From assembly GCF_030867145.1 (NCBI RefSeq), contig NC_134414.1:69632814-69696813 (forward strand): DNA of 64,000 nt, written 5' to 3'. This document shows positions 35,722 through 48,098 of the stretch, in pieces (the first letter of the stretch is position 1; each line of letters begins with the position of its first letter). The DNA comes from Opisthocomus hoazin (Eukaryota > Chordata > Aves > Opisthocomiformes > Opisthocomidae). The notes beneath the pieces are model-generated. The model worked only from the letters and a program-made list of their open reading frames with translations, ran no database searches and was not told the origin of the DNA. The position numbers were made by a program, and so were the translations under genes.

Positions 35722-36866
35722 AGATCAGCCTGCATCCTTTAAAAAGATAATTTTCTTCCTGGAAAAAGTAAACAAACCCCAATAATTTCCTTTGTTAGGA
35801 AAAATTTCTTTACTCTCTTTTGTCAGCACGCACCTGACTACTGCTGTGGCTGACACCAATAGCATTTATTCTGTTTACTTTAAAGAATAAGCCACCACTG
35901 TTTGATTTAGTTTTTAATATTTAATGCATAAGCTCTCTCTTGATCCTGCATTCCAGAGAAAAGGAACAACAATTTCTTTAAATATCATGCAGGGTGCCTC
36001 TGAAGCCAGACGTGTGGATGTAAATCTCCCTAGTAAATTTATATAACCGAGATTTATAGGTGGGGAAAAAAAAAAACCAAACATGTAAGCACCAAGTTCC
36101 CCTGGGAGCACTAATGTGACAGGTGTACCTCAGCCCAGCCAGTCACTTTTCATTTAACTGTCAGTGCACTTGTTTAACGCTTCTAGCTGCATTGCACCAG
36201 TATAGCTTTTTACTCTAAAGGTCAGTCACCTATGCCAAAGTTCAAAAAGACATTCAATGCAAACTAAAAATTAAATCAAGGATGGCTTTCATCAGACCTG
36301 ACTGGAACTAGCTAGGTAAGATGAGGTTTGTTAATACACACATTCCAAATTTTAAAGAAAAAAATTCTTGTCGGGACTGTATGAATTGCACCATGAGCAA
36401 GATATAAAGAGCTATGTTCTTCCTTATGCTTGTATCTGTTTAAAGTACTCTAGCTATCAAAGTTACACAGGAGTGATTTGTATATTTGTATATGGAAAGA
36501 AAAAACACTGAAGAATGGGACTTAACATTTCATTCTTAAGGGAGAAATAAAGATCCTGATCTTCTCTCGGGAAACTCAGTGTGGTTGATTAGGGCAGCCA
36601 GAAACTGGTTTTAAATTATCAGTTATGAACCTGCAATCCCAGGTCCCCAGTCTTGACGGCACTCTCCAAGGCATCAAACTGGAGATGCCTAATGAAGCCA
36701 TGATGGCCGCTTCAGCATTTATTATCAAGAGAGTAATGATCAATCCAGAGCCCTGCTATCTGAGGCTGCCAGATCCTTCCCCCACGTCACTGAGAGAGCC
36801 AGAAAATGAGCTGGAATGACTAAGTTCGGCATCAATAGAAGATGTCTCTATATGGCTCATATAAAT

Positions 36867-37130
36867 ATAGAATCACAGAATGGTTTGCATTGGAAGGGAC
36901 TTTCAAGATTATCTCATTCCAACCCCCAGCCATGGGCAGGGACACCTTCCACTAGACCAGGCTGCTCAGAGCTCCATCCAACCTGGCCTTGAACACTTCC
37001 AGGGAGGGGGCAGCCACAGCTTCTCTGGGCAACCCGTTCCAGTGCCTCGTCACCCTCATAGTGAAGAATTTCTTTCTTCTATCTAATCTAAATCTACTCC
37101 CTAATAACGCCAGTCTGGAAGGAAAAAATA
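36867..37130 (-). mobile_element. CR1 LINE 3'-end fragment
   Basis: A minus-orientation CR1 copy. It starts with the tail ATAGAATCACAGAATGG, then a GGAAGGGAC...CATTCCAACCCCC block. Minus-strand translation gives [40 protein letters not shown] and DGALSSLV and a stop, the C-terminus of CR1 ORF2. Its 3'UTR has a CATGGGCAGGGACACCTTCC block absent from the copies at 8 and 19.7 kb, so it is a different subfamily. The 5' truncation is near 37110-37130; the exact edge is uncertain. Confidence 0.94.
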
Positions 37131-40100
37131 TCCCTTCCCCTTCTCTCTTCTCTCCTTTCTCATCTGTGGAAGGAGGTGGCTGAGGAAACACAACAGCACT
37201 CTCCAAAACCTGGGGATCCCTCTAGGTGGGAATATTCCTTCTCTGGCCAAATTGTCTCATTTTTGTGCTGCCAAATGAACAAAGCAGCCACTATACCCAA
37301 TAGGATTTGAAACAGGGTAACAAATGTAAAATTAATGAGGTTTTGGGTTTGGTTTGGTTTTGTACAGGACCAAAATGCAGCAAGAGCTGTTCAAGACATA
37401 AACACAGTCTTCTTTAGGATGGAGACCACTTATACAAGTTGTTTAAATTGGTGGATCCTCAGCAAGGGAAAGAAGATGCTTCTATAAATCCTACACTTCA
37501 TCCCAGATAACAACACAGCGACATCTTAATACAAATGACACTGGGCCTAATCTTTCAGAATCTTTGTGTGAAGACTTCCTGATGAATTCCCTGCATCAGA
37601 AATAGGTTACTCATCTATTTCTAAGTGCATTCGCCTAATGCAAATATTTACAGATCTTTGTTGGGCAGCTCCAGTCCTTGGGGCCTCTTAACCAATTTCA
37701 TGATATCCTGCCCATGTGCTGATCCTGGAAACACCTCCAGGGATGTACAGCAATCCCTGACATGTATTTGACTATGCCAAGGTAAAAGGAACAGGTTTTC
37801 AGGTGGACTTTAAAGCTTATGCAGTCGTTTACAGTTGCAGAAAGCAGGGACTGCAAACTGTCCTTCCAAAGAAGAACAGTGTGAAAAAACATGAATATTG
37901 AACTCAACCACACTGAACACGGGGAATTGGACTCTGTCTCGGCAGTCACCACATCTAATCTTCAAACCATTCAGGCTGGTTTATACACCACAAAGCAGGA
38001 AAAACAAACAAACAAAAACTCAACAGATTTTTTTTCCTCTTCATTTTCATGTCATTTTTCAGTTTAGACCTAGGGTCAATTGTCGTCTTTTTTTTTTTTT
38101 TTATCCCTAGGTACAAAAAGAGTTCAACTGTAATTTGCTTAATTTTTCATGTTTATTGAGAAAGAAAAAAAATCTTCCAGTTGGAAGCTTGGCTTTGAGG
38201 AGTTTCTTGGTTTTCTTCTTGTAGAATGTCAAATGATGTGAAATTTTGCTATCAGTTGAAAAGCCATTTCAAGTGAAAAGCAACATTTGGTGTAAAAATT
38301 TCATCAGCTCCCTTTTGAATGCAAATCTTCAGAATGTTTATACAAAAAATTCTGTGCATTTCAAGGTACATTCATACTTCTTCACCTCCTTCAATGCGGC
38401 TATGCAGAGGCTTAACCTTAAGTGTTTGTTCAAGTGTTTTGCTGCAGAGGAGCCTCTGAGACCTTGATGGCAGAAGGCTTTGTTGTGGTGATTTCAGACC
38501 TCGAGGCAGGAAGCAAATTGCACATGTGGCATCTTGCGAAGGGCAGAAAATAACACTGGCTTTTTCGGAAAACATAAAAGCAGGCTTTTCCTTGGAATCT
38601 AAATGCACAAATTAATGGTCATCAGCAAAAGCAAGGAAAGAACAAGAAAAATGATAGAGAAAGCGAATAGCAGAATAATAGATGTCTTTCTTCCTACAGG
38701 CTTTACTGAAATGCTTTCAAACAATTGCCTTTGGATCAAGAAGAATTCCTGAATGATTTTGCAAAACAAAGTAGAACTGCAAATGAAAGCAACAGTCTGA
38801 CAACCAAAGGAGACGTTTCCCACTCAAATACAGTAAAACAAAAGGTCAGGGGGTGGAAGGGGAATGGGGGGGGGGGCAGAGGTGTGGAGTGTGTGACTAT
38901 AAAAGAAAAGAAATAGAAAGAGGTTTTTAGACGGATGGAAATGGCTGTAAAGATGGGAAAGCACTTTTACTTCCGGACGTTTCAGTGGTACACCTATATT
39001 CATGATGTTTCATAACCCTAACATTGACTAGTGTGGTTTCTAAGAGAATTGATATTTTCATCCTACTGCAGCTATTTTGCCTACCAATAAAAGTGTTTTC
39101 CTCCAAGTGAAGATATCCATACATCTATCTTATGGAACAAAGCCGGAGGACAAAACCACCCTCCCATTGCTGTACAATCCACCTAAAGTTGTTTACAAAA
39201 ACCCAAGATCATTTGCAATGCCTTCAAACATCTCCCCTCCATGCACCTGAGATGCCTGCACCTCAGCTGAGCTCCACTGGGCTACCATCCCACCCATCAC
39301 CCAGCCCGGTTTTGTTGAGAGCTTCTGCCAGCTATGCACTTGTGAACAGGGACTCACTCCTTTGTTATTTTCTTACGCCCTTACCCAGCCCGTATAAAAC
39401 CCATGGTCCATCCCTAGAGGTAGGGCGTCTGGATTGTTTTTTCATTTGGGATTTCTGAGTGAGCAATTGTGTAATGTTTGGAAGACTTCAATTTTTTGTG
39501 CCGAACTGCACATATTTCCACTGAGCACTGGCCATCCTGGACCTTGCCTCATACACGGTTACCTCACTCAGAGGCATTGTGCAAGCAGCTCTAGTCTAAC
39601 AGTGTGGGGCAAAAGCTGTGCTCTTCCTGCACGTAAACACCATTTACACCAGTAAAGTCAGCGAGTGTCTGAATTGTAACCACCCAAGTACCTGACAAAA
39701 CCGCCTGTTAATGTGGACCCTTACATTAACCTCATTTTCCTTTTGGAGTGGAAGACCGTGAGAAGAACCACTCAGAGCAGGGCAGCAGGCAGAGCGCCTT
39801 TCAGAAGGGCAGTCGTTTCTGCCGCTCTCCGGTTGTCTCCTGCTCACTATGCACGCATAAGTGCACCACGCCGTAGGCTTCGCGCTGGGAAATACCCAAG
39901 ACCCCAGCAGCCATCACTGCAGGGCACTATGGATTCACTGGGACAATGACGGTCCCAAAATATGTGCCAAAAGATATGCACTGGTCTGTAATATCTCAGT
40001 TTGGAGTGCAAGAAAACAGCGTGCAGCCTGACTCAGGCTGGAAAAGACTTGCTGCAATCAAGCATTATTGTACAAACTTCCACAAAAACAATAAAAAAGG

Positions 40101-40189
40101 CATATATTTATTGCCTGTATTCCAGGAACCTGACTGAATAAGCAATGGACATTTCTTACCGTAGGCCAGAGAACATTCTCTGCCAGATT
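37131..40189. other. unique non-coding stretch
   Basis: Contains a T-run at about 38087-38102 and a run of 11 G at 38866-38876 in a G-rich neighbourhood. A 108-codon frame at 39132-39458 (plus) has no domain signature. No gene recognised. Confidence 0.45.
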
Positions 40190-40881
40190 TTATTCATGGT
40201 TTAACTACATTAATTCAAGAGATCCAGACCTGGCACTCAGAGGCTTAAGTTCCACAAACACTTTGGTTTGGCCAAAAGAAGCAGTCCCATTCTCCCATCG
40301 CCTTCATTTTCTTCTGACTCAACATTGCCCTCTCCCCTCTTCTGGCATCAGAAGGTGTGTGTGGATGCGGTGGACCAGAGTGGGCAATGGACCCACCGTT
40401 GAGCTCGCCAAACCCCTTTTCCTGGCAAGGTTTTCTCCTGGATGGGTTCCCCCACCCAACGCGCTGTGCAGCTGCGCAAAACCTCGCGGTGGCACCAAGG
40501 ATGGCATGGCGGAGGGTCAAGGGGGAAAGATGGACGGGAGCAAGGAGGAAGCAGGGCTGCTTATTCCAGCGGCAGTGCTGTCTGTTGGCCTAACTTGGTG
40601 TGAAGGGCTGCGGAGTCAGAGTCATTATTTCTTGCTGGAGCCTCCAAATTCACTGACCTGTTTTGGAAGTGCATCCTCCACAGTGCCTTGCTGTAAATGG
40701 GTAAGAGGAGGTTACTTACACAGGATATTTATTAAAGTGACTGCATACAGCTTACACAAAGAAAATACACAGAACATGCAGAGAGTATGCAGCGTACATA
40801 TTACACAAGTTTATAAATGGTTTTAACTATGTTAATGCTGAATATCCAAATCTGGAACTCAAAAGCATGCATTTTACAAAC
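40190..40881. repeat. degenerate 70-bp direct repeats flanking a GC-rich block
   Basis: About 70 bases at 40190-40260 (TTTATTCATGGTTTAACTAC onward, ending in CACAAACA) resemble 40810-40881 (TTTATAAATGGTTTTAACTA onward, ending in TACAAACAC), with roughly 70% identity by eye. Between them lie about 550 bases, of which 40263-40620 is GC-rich and has overlapping open frames on both strands, the longest 187 codons on plus, without any domain. This may be an old tandem duplication or an insertion between duplicated flanks. No transposon family is recognised. Confidence 0.4.
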
Positions 40882-43800
40882 ACCGGCATAACAGCGTGTG
40901 ATCCAGAATGGGAATGGGCCTAGGTTGAGACTGAGCATTTAGTTCTCCCATAATCTATGGCTACCAACAGATATAGCAGAACCACTGTTGAAAAAGACCT
41001 AGGGAAAAATACATGCCAAAATAATTAATCTGATTTCAACAAAACAGTTAAAATAAAGAATATTTGTTTTTCTCAGCTAAGTTCTGGGTAGTCTTTAATA
41101 AGAGGGGGAGAAAAAAAAGAAGCAATATTTTTCTGGGACCAAAAAGCAGCAGTTTGGCTGCTGGCAAGTGTCCCTGTAGAGTACACAGAAGAAGAGTGAG
41201 GCATTAGGCTGAGCTATTTTAAAAGGCTGCTTTCATTGACTGGAACTTTATTCACTGGACCGCAGCGCATTAACACCAGGAGACTATTTGACATTTTTTT
41301 GCAGTTCTTAGAACTTTCATATTTCCTAGTACTAGTCAGACTAAATATTAAGTATTTCCTCTGTGATGCTGATTGTTCTTCTGTGCTTCTTCCTCTGCCC
41401 AGAACAGACTGATCTGGTGACAACCAACTACCTGGGCATACCCTTGGGTTTACACATTGCCATTTGAAACTTTCATGATACAGATACTACCAAATGCCAA
41501 TGTTGCAGGTGGCCCCAGGTAAGAACAAGGGTACGGTTTCTCCTCATTAATAACTGTTTCCTAGAACATGGGACTTCCCTGGCAGACTTTACTCTGGAGT
41601 AGAGACTGAAGGAAGGTAACACCATGAGACCTGCACGTCCAGTGATTTCTCTTCTCCCTGTCTCCTTCTGTTTTGTCCCCACACCTCTTTCTTTCTCTGT
41701 CTCACCCCATGGCTTACTGAACTCCCCTCTTCAACCTGGCCTTCTGCTTTTGTCCTTCTACTGGAAGCATGGCCTACCTTACCCCCACCAGTCCCTCTGT
41801 GCCTATAGCCCTGGTCCCCATCAAGACTCGTTCTAGCACCCCACAAGACCCTCCTGGAGACCCGTGACAGGGCTGGGGGACAAGTAAGGCCACTCATTTC
41901 CAGTTGATCCCCATCATGATGGCGAGGCAGAGGACTGTGCAGGACACGTCTTACACACTCAAAGGTGTAAGACCAAAGGGGATAAGGGTGGGGAGAGAGA
42001 CACTGAGGGTGGGCCACGTGGCTGGCACACCACAGAGCAGTACACTGGTGTTGCAAAGGCAACACAAGCATCAGCACCTAATAATTTCAGTACTACTTGA
42101 TACCATGTATGTTTAGAGCTGCAGCATGCTGCCTACCACTTCTGGAAATGGGGGGGGGGGGGAGCATTGTTGCCATTGTTTTTTTATTTTCCCTTGTAGT
42201 GAGCAAGTAGAGTGGTTACTGTACAACATAAGGCTGACTATTAACTGACAAGTAGGCACACTAAATCTGCTTCTTGTCCCCTCAGGCAGTAGTCCCTAAC
42301 TCTTGGCTCAGAGACAACATGTTGAGCACCAGATTCCTCAGCATTACTTGCAGCCATCAGGGAAAGCGGAGCACAGCATCAGACATTACTTGCGGTGCAT
42401 CACTTCTACAGTACATTAGTGGAAGTTGGGGTTCTCTGCTTGGGCTTAGACATTGGACAAAAGACATCAGAAAGAAAAAAGTAGCAAAACATAGAAGAGG
42501 AGTTTGGTGATCACAAAAATAATTTTGCCCAGTACCTGAAAGCTGGTCTTTTCACTGCAGCAAGCCCCAAAAAGAAGACCAGGCAATTCTTTGCTTTCAG
42601 TGCCTTCCAAAGACTCCTTCCTTAGGTTCCTGAGCAGAGAGATATCGTCTCTGCACTAGTTACGGGCTCCTGGTGCCACACTGCATTTCGTGGGGTAGCC
42701 AGGAAAGCCACGTCTTTGTTTATAACAAAAAGCCCCCAGCCAAAAAAAAAAAAAGTCTGGTAACGTAAGAAAGCAATTCAGATCACACAGAGATATTAAC
42801 TTGGTTTGGGATGATGATTGTTTTCTTCAGTTTATAAAGAATTGTTTAAAACATTCTGGAGTTCGGACTGGCCCCGCATGACTATATCTGTTTTAAGTTT
42901 GAGCAGAAAAGAAAATTATCCATGAAATACTAGTTAGGCTGCAGCATACGGCTGTTCCATAGCCACTGATATGGCAAATTCCCACTGGCCAACTCTGAAA
43001 CTCTGAAGGTATTTCTGTCCTACATTCAAGTATGATAATGATGATGGAAAGAAGCTACCTGTTCCTCTAATGTAAAGGGCAGCAGCAATAATGCCTATTC
43101 AGCAGAAATGAAGGGCTGTCCAAGCAAAGAAGACAGATACACAAGTTGGCCTTGCAGATAAAGTAATCCTGGTCAGCCAGACTTGAAGTGAAACATGCAT
43201 TTATGGATGGTATTCAGAGCATGCATGTGCCTGCCACTCTCCGGATTTGGATTATGAAGGTTACACACAGACGAGTTAATGCTCTTCACTGCGCAACCCG
43301 ATTGTGGGGAAGAGAGAGATGATCTATCTTAAGGGATCTTGTCTCTGAATCTCTACTCTGCATCCTGGAACGCTCCCCAGGCAGGGCTAACAATCTTGTA
43401 TAGATCTCCTACTTGGCAGAGGAGGAGAAATACCTTTACTGGCCTCTTGCAGCTATCTCAGTTGAGTCAATGGCTCTCTTCTCGAGTGTAATGGGCTCCC
43501 TCAGGTTCACCCCAGTACACTGACAACATGCTCTCCTTCCCACTGAGTAACTTTTTAATGCCCTGTAAGCTCCACGTGTCTCTCGGTTGTGCTGTGAGCC
43601 GCGTACCTGCAGCAGCACAGCTTGCCTTGCAAGTTGCCAAGGCTACCCCGAAAACTCTTCCCTCCTCTTCTCTGCTTCGTGTATCCTTTTCTTGGTACGC
43701 AAATGTCAGCAGTTGTAACCTGCTGTAGGGAGGCATCTGGCAGCGATGGCTGCCACAAAGGAGGAGGTTCTTGCTGAAGATGCTCTGCCAGCAGCGTTAT

Positions 43801-46128
43801 GCAGACTCCCCTTCTTGATTCACATTTTCTTGGCACCTACACCCCTGTCTAAATGACTTTTAAAACAGGCAAAGAGTCAACCCAACAGATGGGCCGGGTG
43901 GCAGGCAACCGAGATGCTATGAATGTACATTGTCTGGGTGTGGAGAGTCAAATTGCCAGTCAGGAATATCCAAGTAGCTGCCCGTCACACAGCTATGTGA
44001 CAACAGTGCAGAGATATGCCACGAATAGCCAAGTTTGAACATCTTCTGTAGCAGCAGCCTTCGTAGACAGAAAAAGTACAGTGAAGTGGTGTTGCAGCTG
44101 ACCACACTTGGGAGGAATCCAGGACGGAATTGCAACGGAGAGGCGAGTCCAATGAAGAAACACTTTCTTCTCATGAAGGGACTGTCGCTGTCCCCTGTCA
44201 CGATACCTTCCAGCATCATAGGAGCATATTTTTATACAGGGCAAGGCAAGCAGCAGTGAAAGTTTAGCTTTTGTCTTTCAGGAGCCCTTTAAAATTAGCA
44301 CAAAAATCTAACGCGTTCAATGTTTTTGCTAAACGGCTCGGTAAGCTTTGTACAGTATGCGGTGGCCTCTGCACGCATGGCGTGAGCAGACTAGCCTAGC
44401 AAGTCTAGTTACCAAGGAAACACGTTTTAAACTTGAAACATAGGTAGTCAGGATGACAAAGGGATCTTACACTTTTTTGGAATGTGTCTCTCTTCTGAAG
44501 AGGGAATTTGGAAGCTGGCTTTCAAACAATCCTCCTCGCTGTGGTCACGGGGCCGGTGGAAAATGGTGCATTGCCGACCCTGACTCACTGATCTAGCAGA
44601 AGAGGAAACACAATACATAATGAAAGACCATTATACAGCATCGCCTAATGCTTTACCTTGAAAGAAAGGAAATGGAGGTGTTAATTAGACAAGGGCTTCC
44701 TTTCTTGGAGGCAGCCAATCAATCACATTTTTTCTGTCCTGAAATGAGGAGACTTTTTTTTTAACATAAATCCTTTAAGCCCCAGCGCTATGGCTTTATA
44801 GGAAGAGGAAACTGATCTCAGCCATTCCCCGACAGAGTGGCACTGAACGTAAAGTGTCTTTCTTCCAGAATGTATTCATTAATTCCTTCTCTCAATCTGA
44901 CCTTGAATTCATTTGAATAAATGATTAAAATAATTTCATCCCAAACCAACAGTTCATAGGACAAACTTAATTAAGCTCCAGGACTGAGGAACGGAAAAGC
45001 GCGTGCTACGTTTCATGCTTTATATGAACTCCTATGCTTAAATAACCACTCGAGGGCCACTGTAAGCCCCTGCGATATGTGGGGTATCCACCCCCCCTGG
45101 GCTCCCCACTCTGCCTGACAGCTCTCTGAGCCTGGGCAGCCGCAGGTAACTGCTCACCACCCGCCACGCTGCCCCGGCCACCACTCCCTTCCCTTACAGC
45201 AGCAACTCTGCCTGCACTGTAAGCAGAGTCACTCACTAGCGTCTTCCCGTGTCGCTGCCCCTCCAGAACACACAAACCGGCCACGGAGAGCCTGAAAAAT
45301 CATTTGGTTCAAGTAACAAAAAGGGAAGGACTTCTGCTAATTTCATTGGCATCTCATCATTTAAAAACACAAAAAAAGTCACCCCCTTTGAAGGACAGTG
45401 CAGTGAAAGTTGTGAAATTATTACTTTCTCGCCACTTTGTTTGATCAGCCTGTCTACACTGTCAAAAACCTGAATCTGATTTCTCTGCTAAAATAGCACC
45501 ACTGCTTTTGGCAGCAGTGTAATATTAATGCAGATTGAGATCTTCAGCATTGTTTCTTTTAAATTTCTCAGGTTATATTATCCTGCCACTTTAGAAATAC
45601 GAGGCTTCATTTGCTAACTTTCACACTGCATCTAGTTCTTTTGCGGGGCCATCGATGCTAGCAGTGGTGGATGTATCACATAAATACACTTAAGGCTTGA
45701 GAGAAAATTAGAGCAGGCTTAATACAATGTTCAGTCATAACAGAGAAATTCCACTGACTTCAGTGGGGCTGCATAAAAATAACCGCTAGCAAAACTTGGC
45801 TCAGAAACTTAAAAAACAAAGAAGAAATCCTTAAACCACAAACAGTATGTGGTTCATTTTGCAAACAATTACTTAACTCACCAATATATCAATGATAAAA
45901 ACAAACCTCCCCCATTCCCCAGCCAACAACAAAAAAAAAAAAAAAAGACTAGGGAAGAAAATTGCCTACGCAGGGTAAATGACACACAAATAAACTAGAG
46001 CAGGAAAAACATATTAATGAATCTTCTTTTCAGAGGTAAACAAAATGCTGGCTTCTCGCCAAGGAGGCACGCATCAAAATCAAGCAGGGGATCCCAGACA
46101 GCGCAGCAAAGCAGCTGATAAAGCCTCT
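40882..46128. other. unique non-coding stretch
   Basis: Contains a run of 13 G at 42150-42162, A-runs near 42740-42754 and 45930-45947, moderately GC-rich segments at 41.6-42.1 kb, 43.5-43.8 kb and 45.06-45.3 kb, and AT-rich DNA elsewhere. Frames up to 162 codons (41589-42077 minus) occur in the GC-richer parts without recognisable domains. No gene is supported. Confidence 0.4.
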
Positions 46129-46473
46129 GTAGTGCTGTAAATGAGGCATCCCCAGCACAAGCCATGGCTGAAAGAAGGCAGCTCCAACCCAAGCCATGGC
46201 TGAAAGGAGGCAGCTCCAACCAATCCATGGCTGACAGAAGGCAGCCCCAACATGAGCCATGCTGAAACAAGGTGGCCCCAACCGAGCCATGGCTGAAAGG
46301 AGGCAGCCCCAGCATGAGCCATGGTGAAACAAGGCAGCCCCAACCAAGCCATGGCTGAAAGGAGGCAGCTCCAACCCGAGCCATGGCTGGAAGGAGGCAG
46401 CTCCAACGCGAGCCACGGTGAAACAAGGCAGCCCCAAAGCAAGAGATGGTGAAGCGAGGCATCCCCAGCCCGA
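46129..46473. repeat. minisatellite, 30-32-bp unit, about 11 copies
   Basis: Unit starts at 46129, 46161, 46193, 46224, 46256, 46286, 46318, 46348, 46380, 46412 and 46443, with lengths of 30 to 32 bases. Two subtypes are mixed: GCCATGGCTGAAAGGAGGCA (type A) and GCCATGGTGAAACAAGGCAG (type B), both followed by a CCCCAACC- or CTCCAACC-type ending. Because unit length is not always a multiple of three and the unit lacks minus-strand stops, all three minus frames stay open (up to 271 codons, 46030-46845). The resulting repetitive W/F/G/A-rich products are a by-product of the array, not evidence of a gene. The array is likely to vary in copy number. Confidence 0.9.
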
Positions 46474-47533
46474 GCGATGGCTGCACCACACACAGATGTG
46501 CCTTGGAGGGGCGAGTGGGCCTCCCAAGGGGGTGCCGGTGGCCAGGGGCTTCCTCCAGCAGCCTCCCCGGAGGAAGGCGCCAACACACCCGGAGGCCCCC
46601 ACTCTCACCCTCTCAGTGGGGAGAGCACAATGGCAGAAAGGATCGGCCAGGGCTGAGTTCGATGTTTTTTGGCGTCCCCCACCGGCACAGCTGGCTGGAG
46701 CAGAAGAAGCTCGAGTGGCACCTGGCAGGTGATGCATCCATCCCATTAGCTCTCCCCATCCCATTGGCTGGGGGGAGGCTGGTGTCCATTTCTGTGCTGC
46801 TTCCATCACGGTGCAGGCTGCGGTGTTTCCTGTGTAATGATGCACACACCACTCTGTGCTTCGCTGGAGGTTTTTATTTCTTCCCTTGAAAGGCTCCTAA
46901 AAAACCTCAAATGTGAAAGGTAATGCGAAAAGCCTCCCTTTTCTCTTCCTCGAGTCAGTCATCCTCCAGAGCCACCTTGCAGATCAATGCAGTGAGGCTG
47001 GGGTTCAAAAAGCGCTTTGCAGAGCCCTTGCCCTCACCATGGCTCAGTCACACGGATCAATGTGAAGATTTAAATGGATGCGCTACGAGCAGCGCACAGC
47101 TGGCCCTTCAGGCCCTGAGGCTGGAAGACAAAGTATTTGGTGGCTGACAGAACTTGCAGGTCGAGTTGAAATTTCTGTTTTCATTCACGGGACAATAGAC
47201 TTTTGCCTTGTAGATCTTCTGTGCCAGAGGACAAGTAAAATAGTCACCCACTCATCAGCAAACAAACAAACAACATCCTCCAAATACATGTCAATTGGTA
47301 CGCTGACATCTGTCAAGCTATATTTGAACGCACACAAAACATGAGATTTCTTGTGTAGTATCAAGTATAACTAGGCCTTTATCACAGTATGCATTGATAA
47401 AAATGGAGTGCTGCTGCTGCAGAAGAGGAGAACCGGAGCATTTAGCTGAACAGCATGGGAGAACTTCACCCATAGATGATGGACCTCACACACCAAGAAG
47501 GTGCATCATTACTTTACATGCAAAATTGAGGAA
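46474..47533. other. GC-rich block, then unique sequence
   Basis: Positions 46474 to about 46800 are GC-rich with several CpGs directly beside the minisatellite. Open frames on both strands here are compositional. From 46.8 kb the sequence returns to normal composition. No gene recognised. Confidence 0.4.
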
Positions 47534-48028
47534 AATCATAGAATCATAGAACCATAGAAAGCTTTGGGTTGGAAAGGACCCCTAGAGGTCATCTAGTCCA
47601 ACCCCCCCGCAGCGAGCAGGGACACCACTAACTAGATCAGGTTGCTCAGAGCCCTGTCCAACCTGGTCTTGAATGTTTCCAGGGATGGGGCCTCCACTAC
47701 CTCTCTGGGCAACCCGTTCCACTGTTTTACCACCCTCATTGTAAAGAATTTCTTCCTTATATCCAGCCTAAACCTACCCTGTTTTAGTTTAAAACCATTA
47801 CCCCTCGTCCTGTCACTGCTGTTTCTACTAAAACGATTGTCCCCATCTTTCCTATAGGCTTAAGTACTGAAAGGCTGGAATCAGGTCTCCCCGCAGCCTT
47901 CTCTTCTCCAGGCTGAACAAGTCCAACTCTCTCAGCCTGTCCTCATAGGAGAGGTGCTCCAGCCCTCGGATCATTTTTGTAGCCCTCCTTTGGACCCACT
48001 CCAACAGTTCCATGTCCTTCTTGTGCTG
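47534..48028 (-). mobile_element. CR1 LINE, 5'-truncated, inserted beside another CR1 tail
   Basis: A minus-orientation CR1 of about 495 bases. The 3' tail AATCATAGAATCATAGAACC starts at 47534. The 3'UTR block GTCATCTAGTCCAACCCCCC and the ORF2 terminal region follow (GGCAACCCGTTCCACTG and AAGAATTTCTTCCTTATATC on plus), then the upstream ORF2 part with CTTCTCTTCCAGGCTGAAC-type sequence and CTCATAGGAGAGGTGCTCC. Its truncated 5' end, TTCTTGTGCTG, stops at about 48028 exactly where the tail of a second CR1 begins. It is decayed, with no long intact frame. Confidence 0.94.
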
Positions 48029-48098
48029 ATAGAATCATAGAACCACAGAATAGTTTGGGTTGGAAGTGACCTTTAAAGGTCATCTAGTCCATCCCTAA
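48029..48098 (-). mobile_element. CR1 LINE 3' tail only
   Basis: About 70 bases: ATAGAATCATAGAACCACAG, then TTTGGGTTGGAAGTGACC and GGTCATCTAGTCCATCCCTA. This is just the CR1 3'UTR end in minus orientation, with no ORF2 sequence. It directly abuts the 5' truncation of the CR1 at 47534-48028, so either the larger copy inserted at the end of this one, or both arose in one event with template switching. Confidence 0.9.

Larger units (their letters stand above)
32741..36866. other. unique non-coding stretch
   Basis: Contains a local GC-rich patch at about 33690-33780, a homopurine-biased tract at 34285-34400 and a TTA/TTG microsatellite at 35664-35721. No gene recognised. Confidence 0.45.

Noticed and set aside
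35496..35782. Asparagine-run protein on minus
   Set aside because: It is the translation of the TTA/TTG microsatellite.
40263..40826. 187-codon open frame on plus
   Set aside because: GC-rich stretch with competing frames on both strands, no domain, and no exon signals that stand out.
44640..44960. AT-rich segment with TTAATTAG- and TTCATTAATT-like motifs as a conserved developmental enhancer
   Set aside because: Such motifs are common in AT-rich DNA; without an alignment there is no support.
46030..46845. 271-codon open frame on minus, the longest in the window
   Set aside because: It lies largely over the minisatellite and the adjacent GC-rich DNA. All three minus frames are open there for the same reason, and the product is a repeat translation without a domain.
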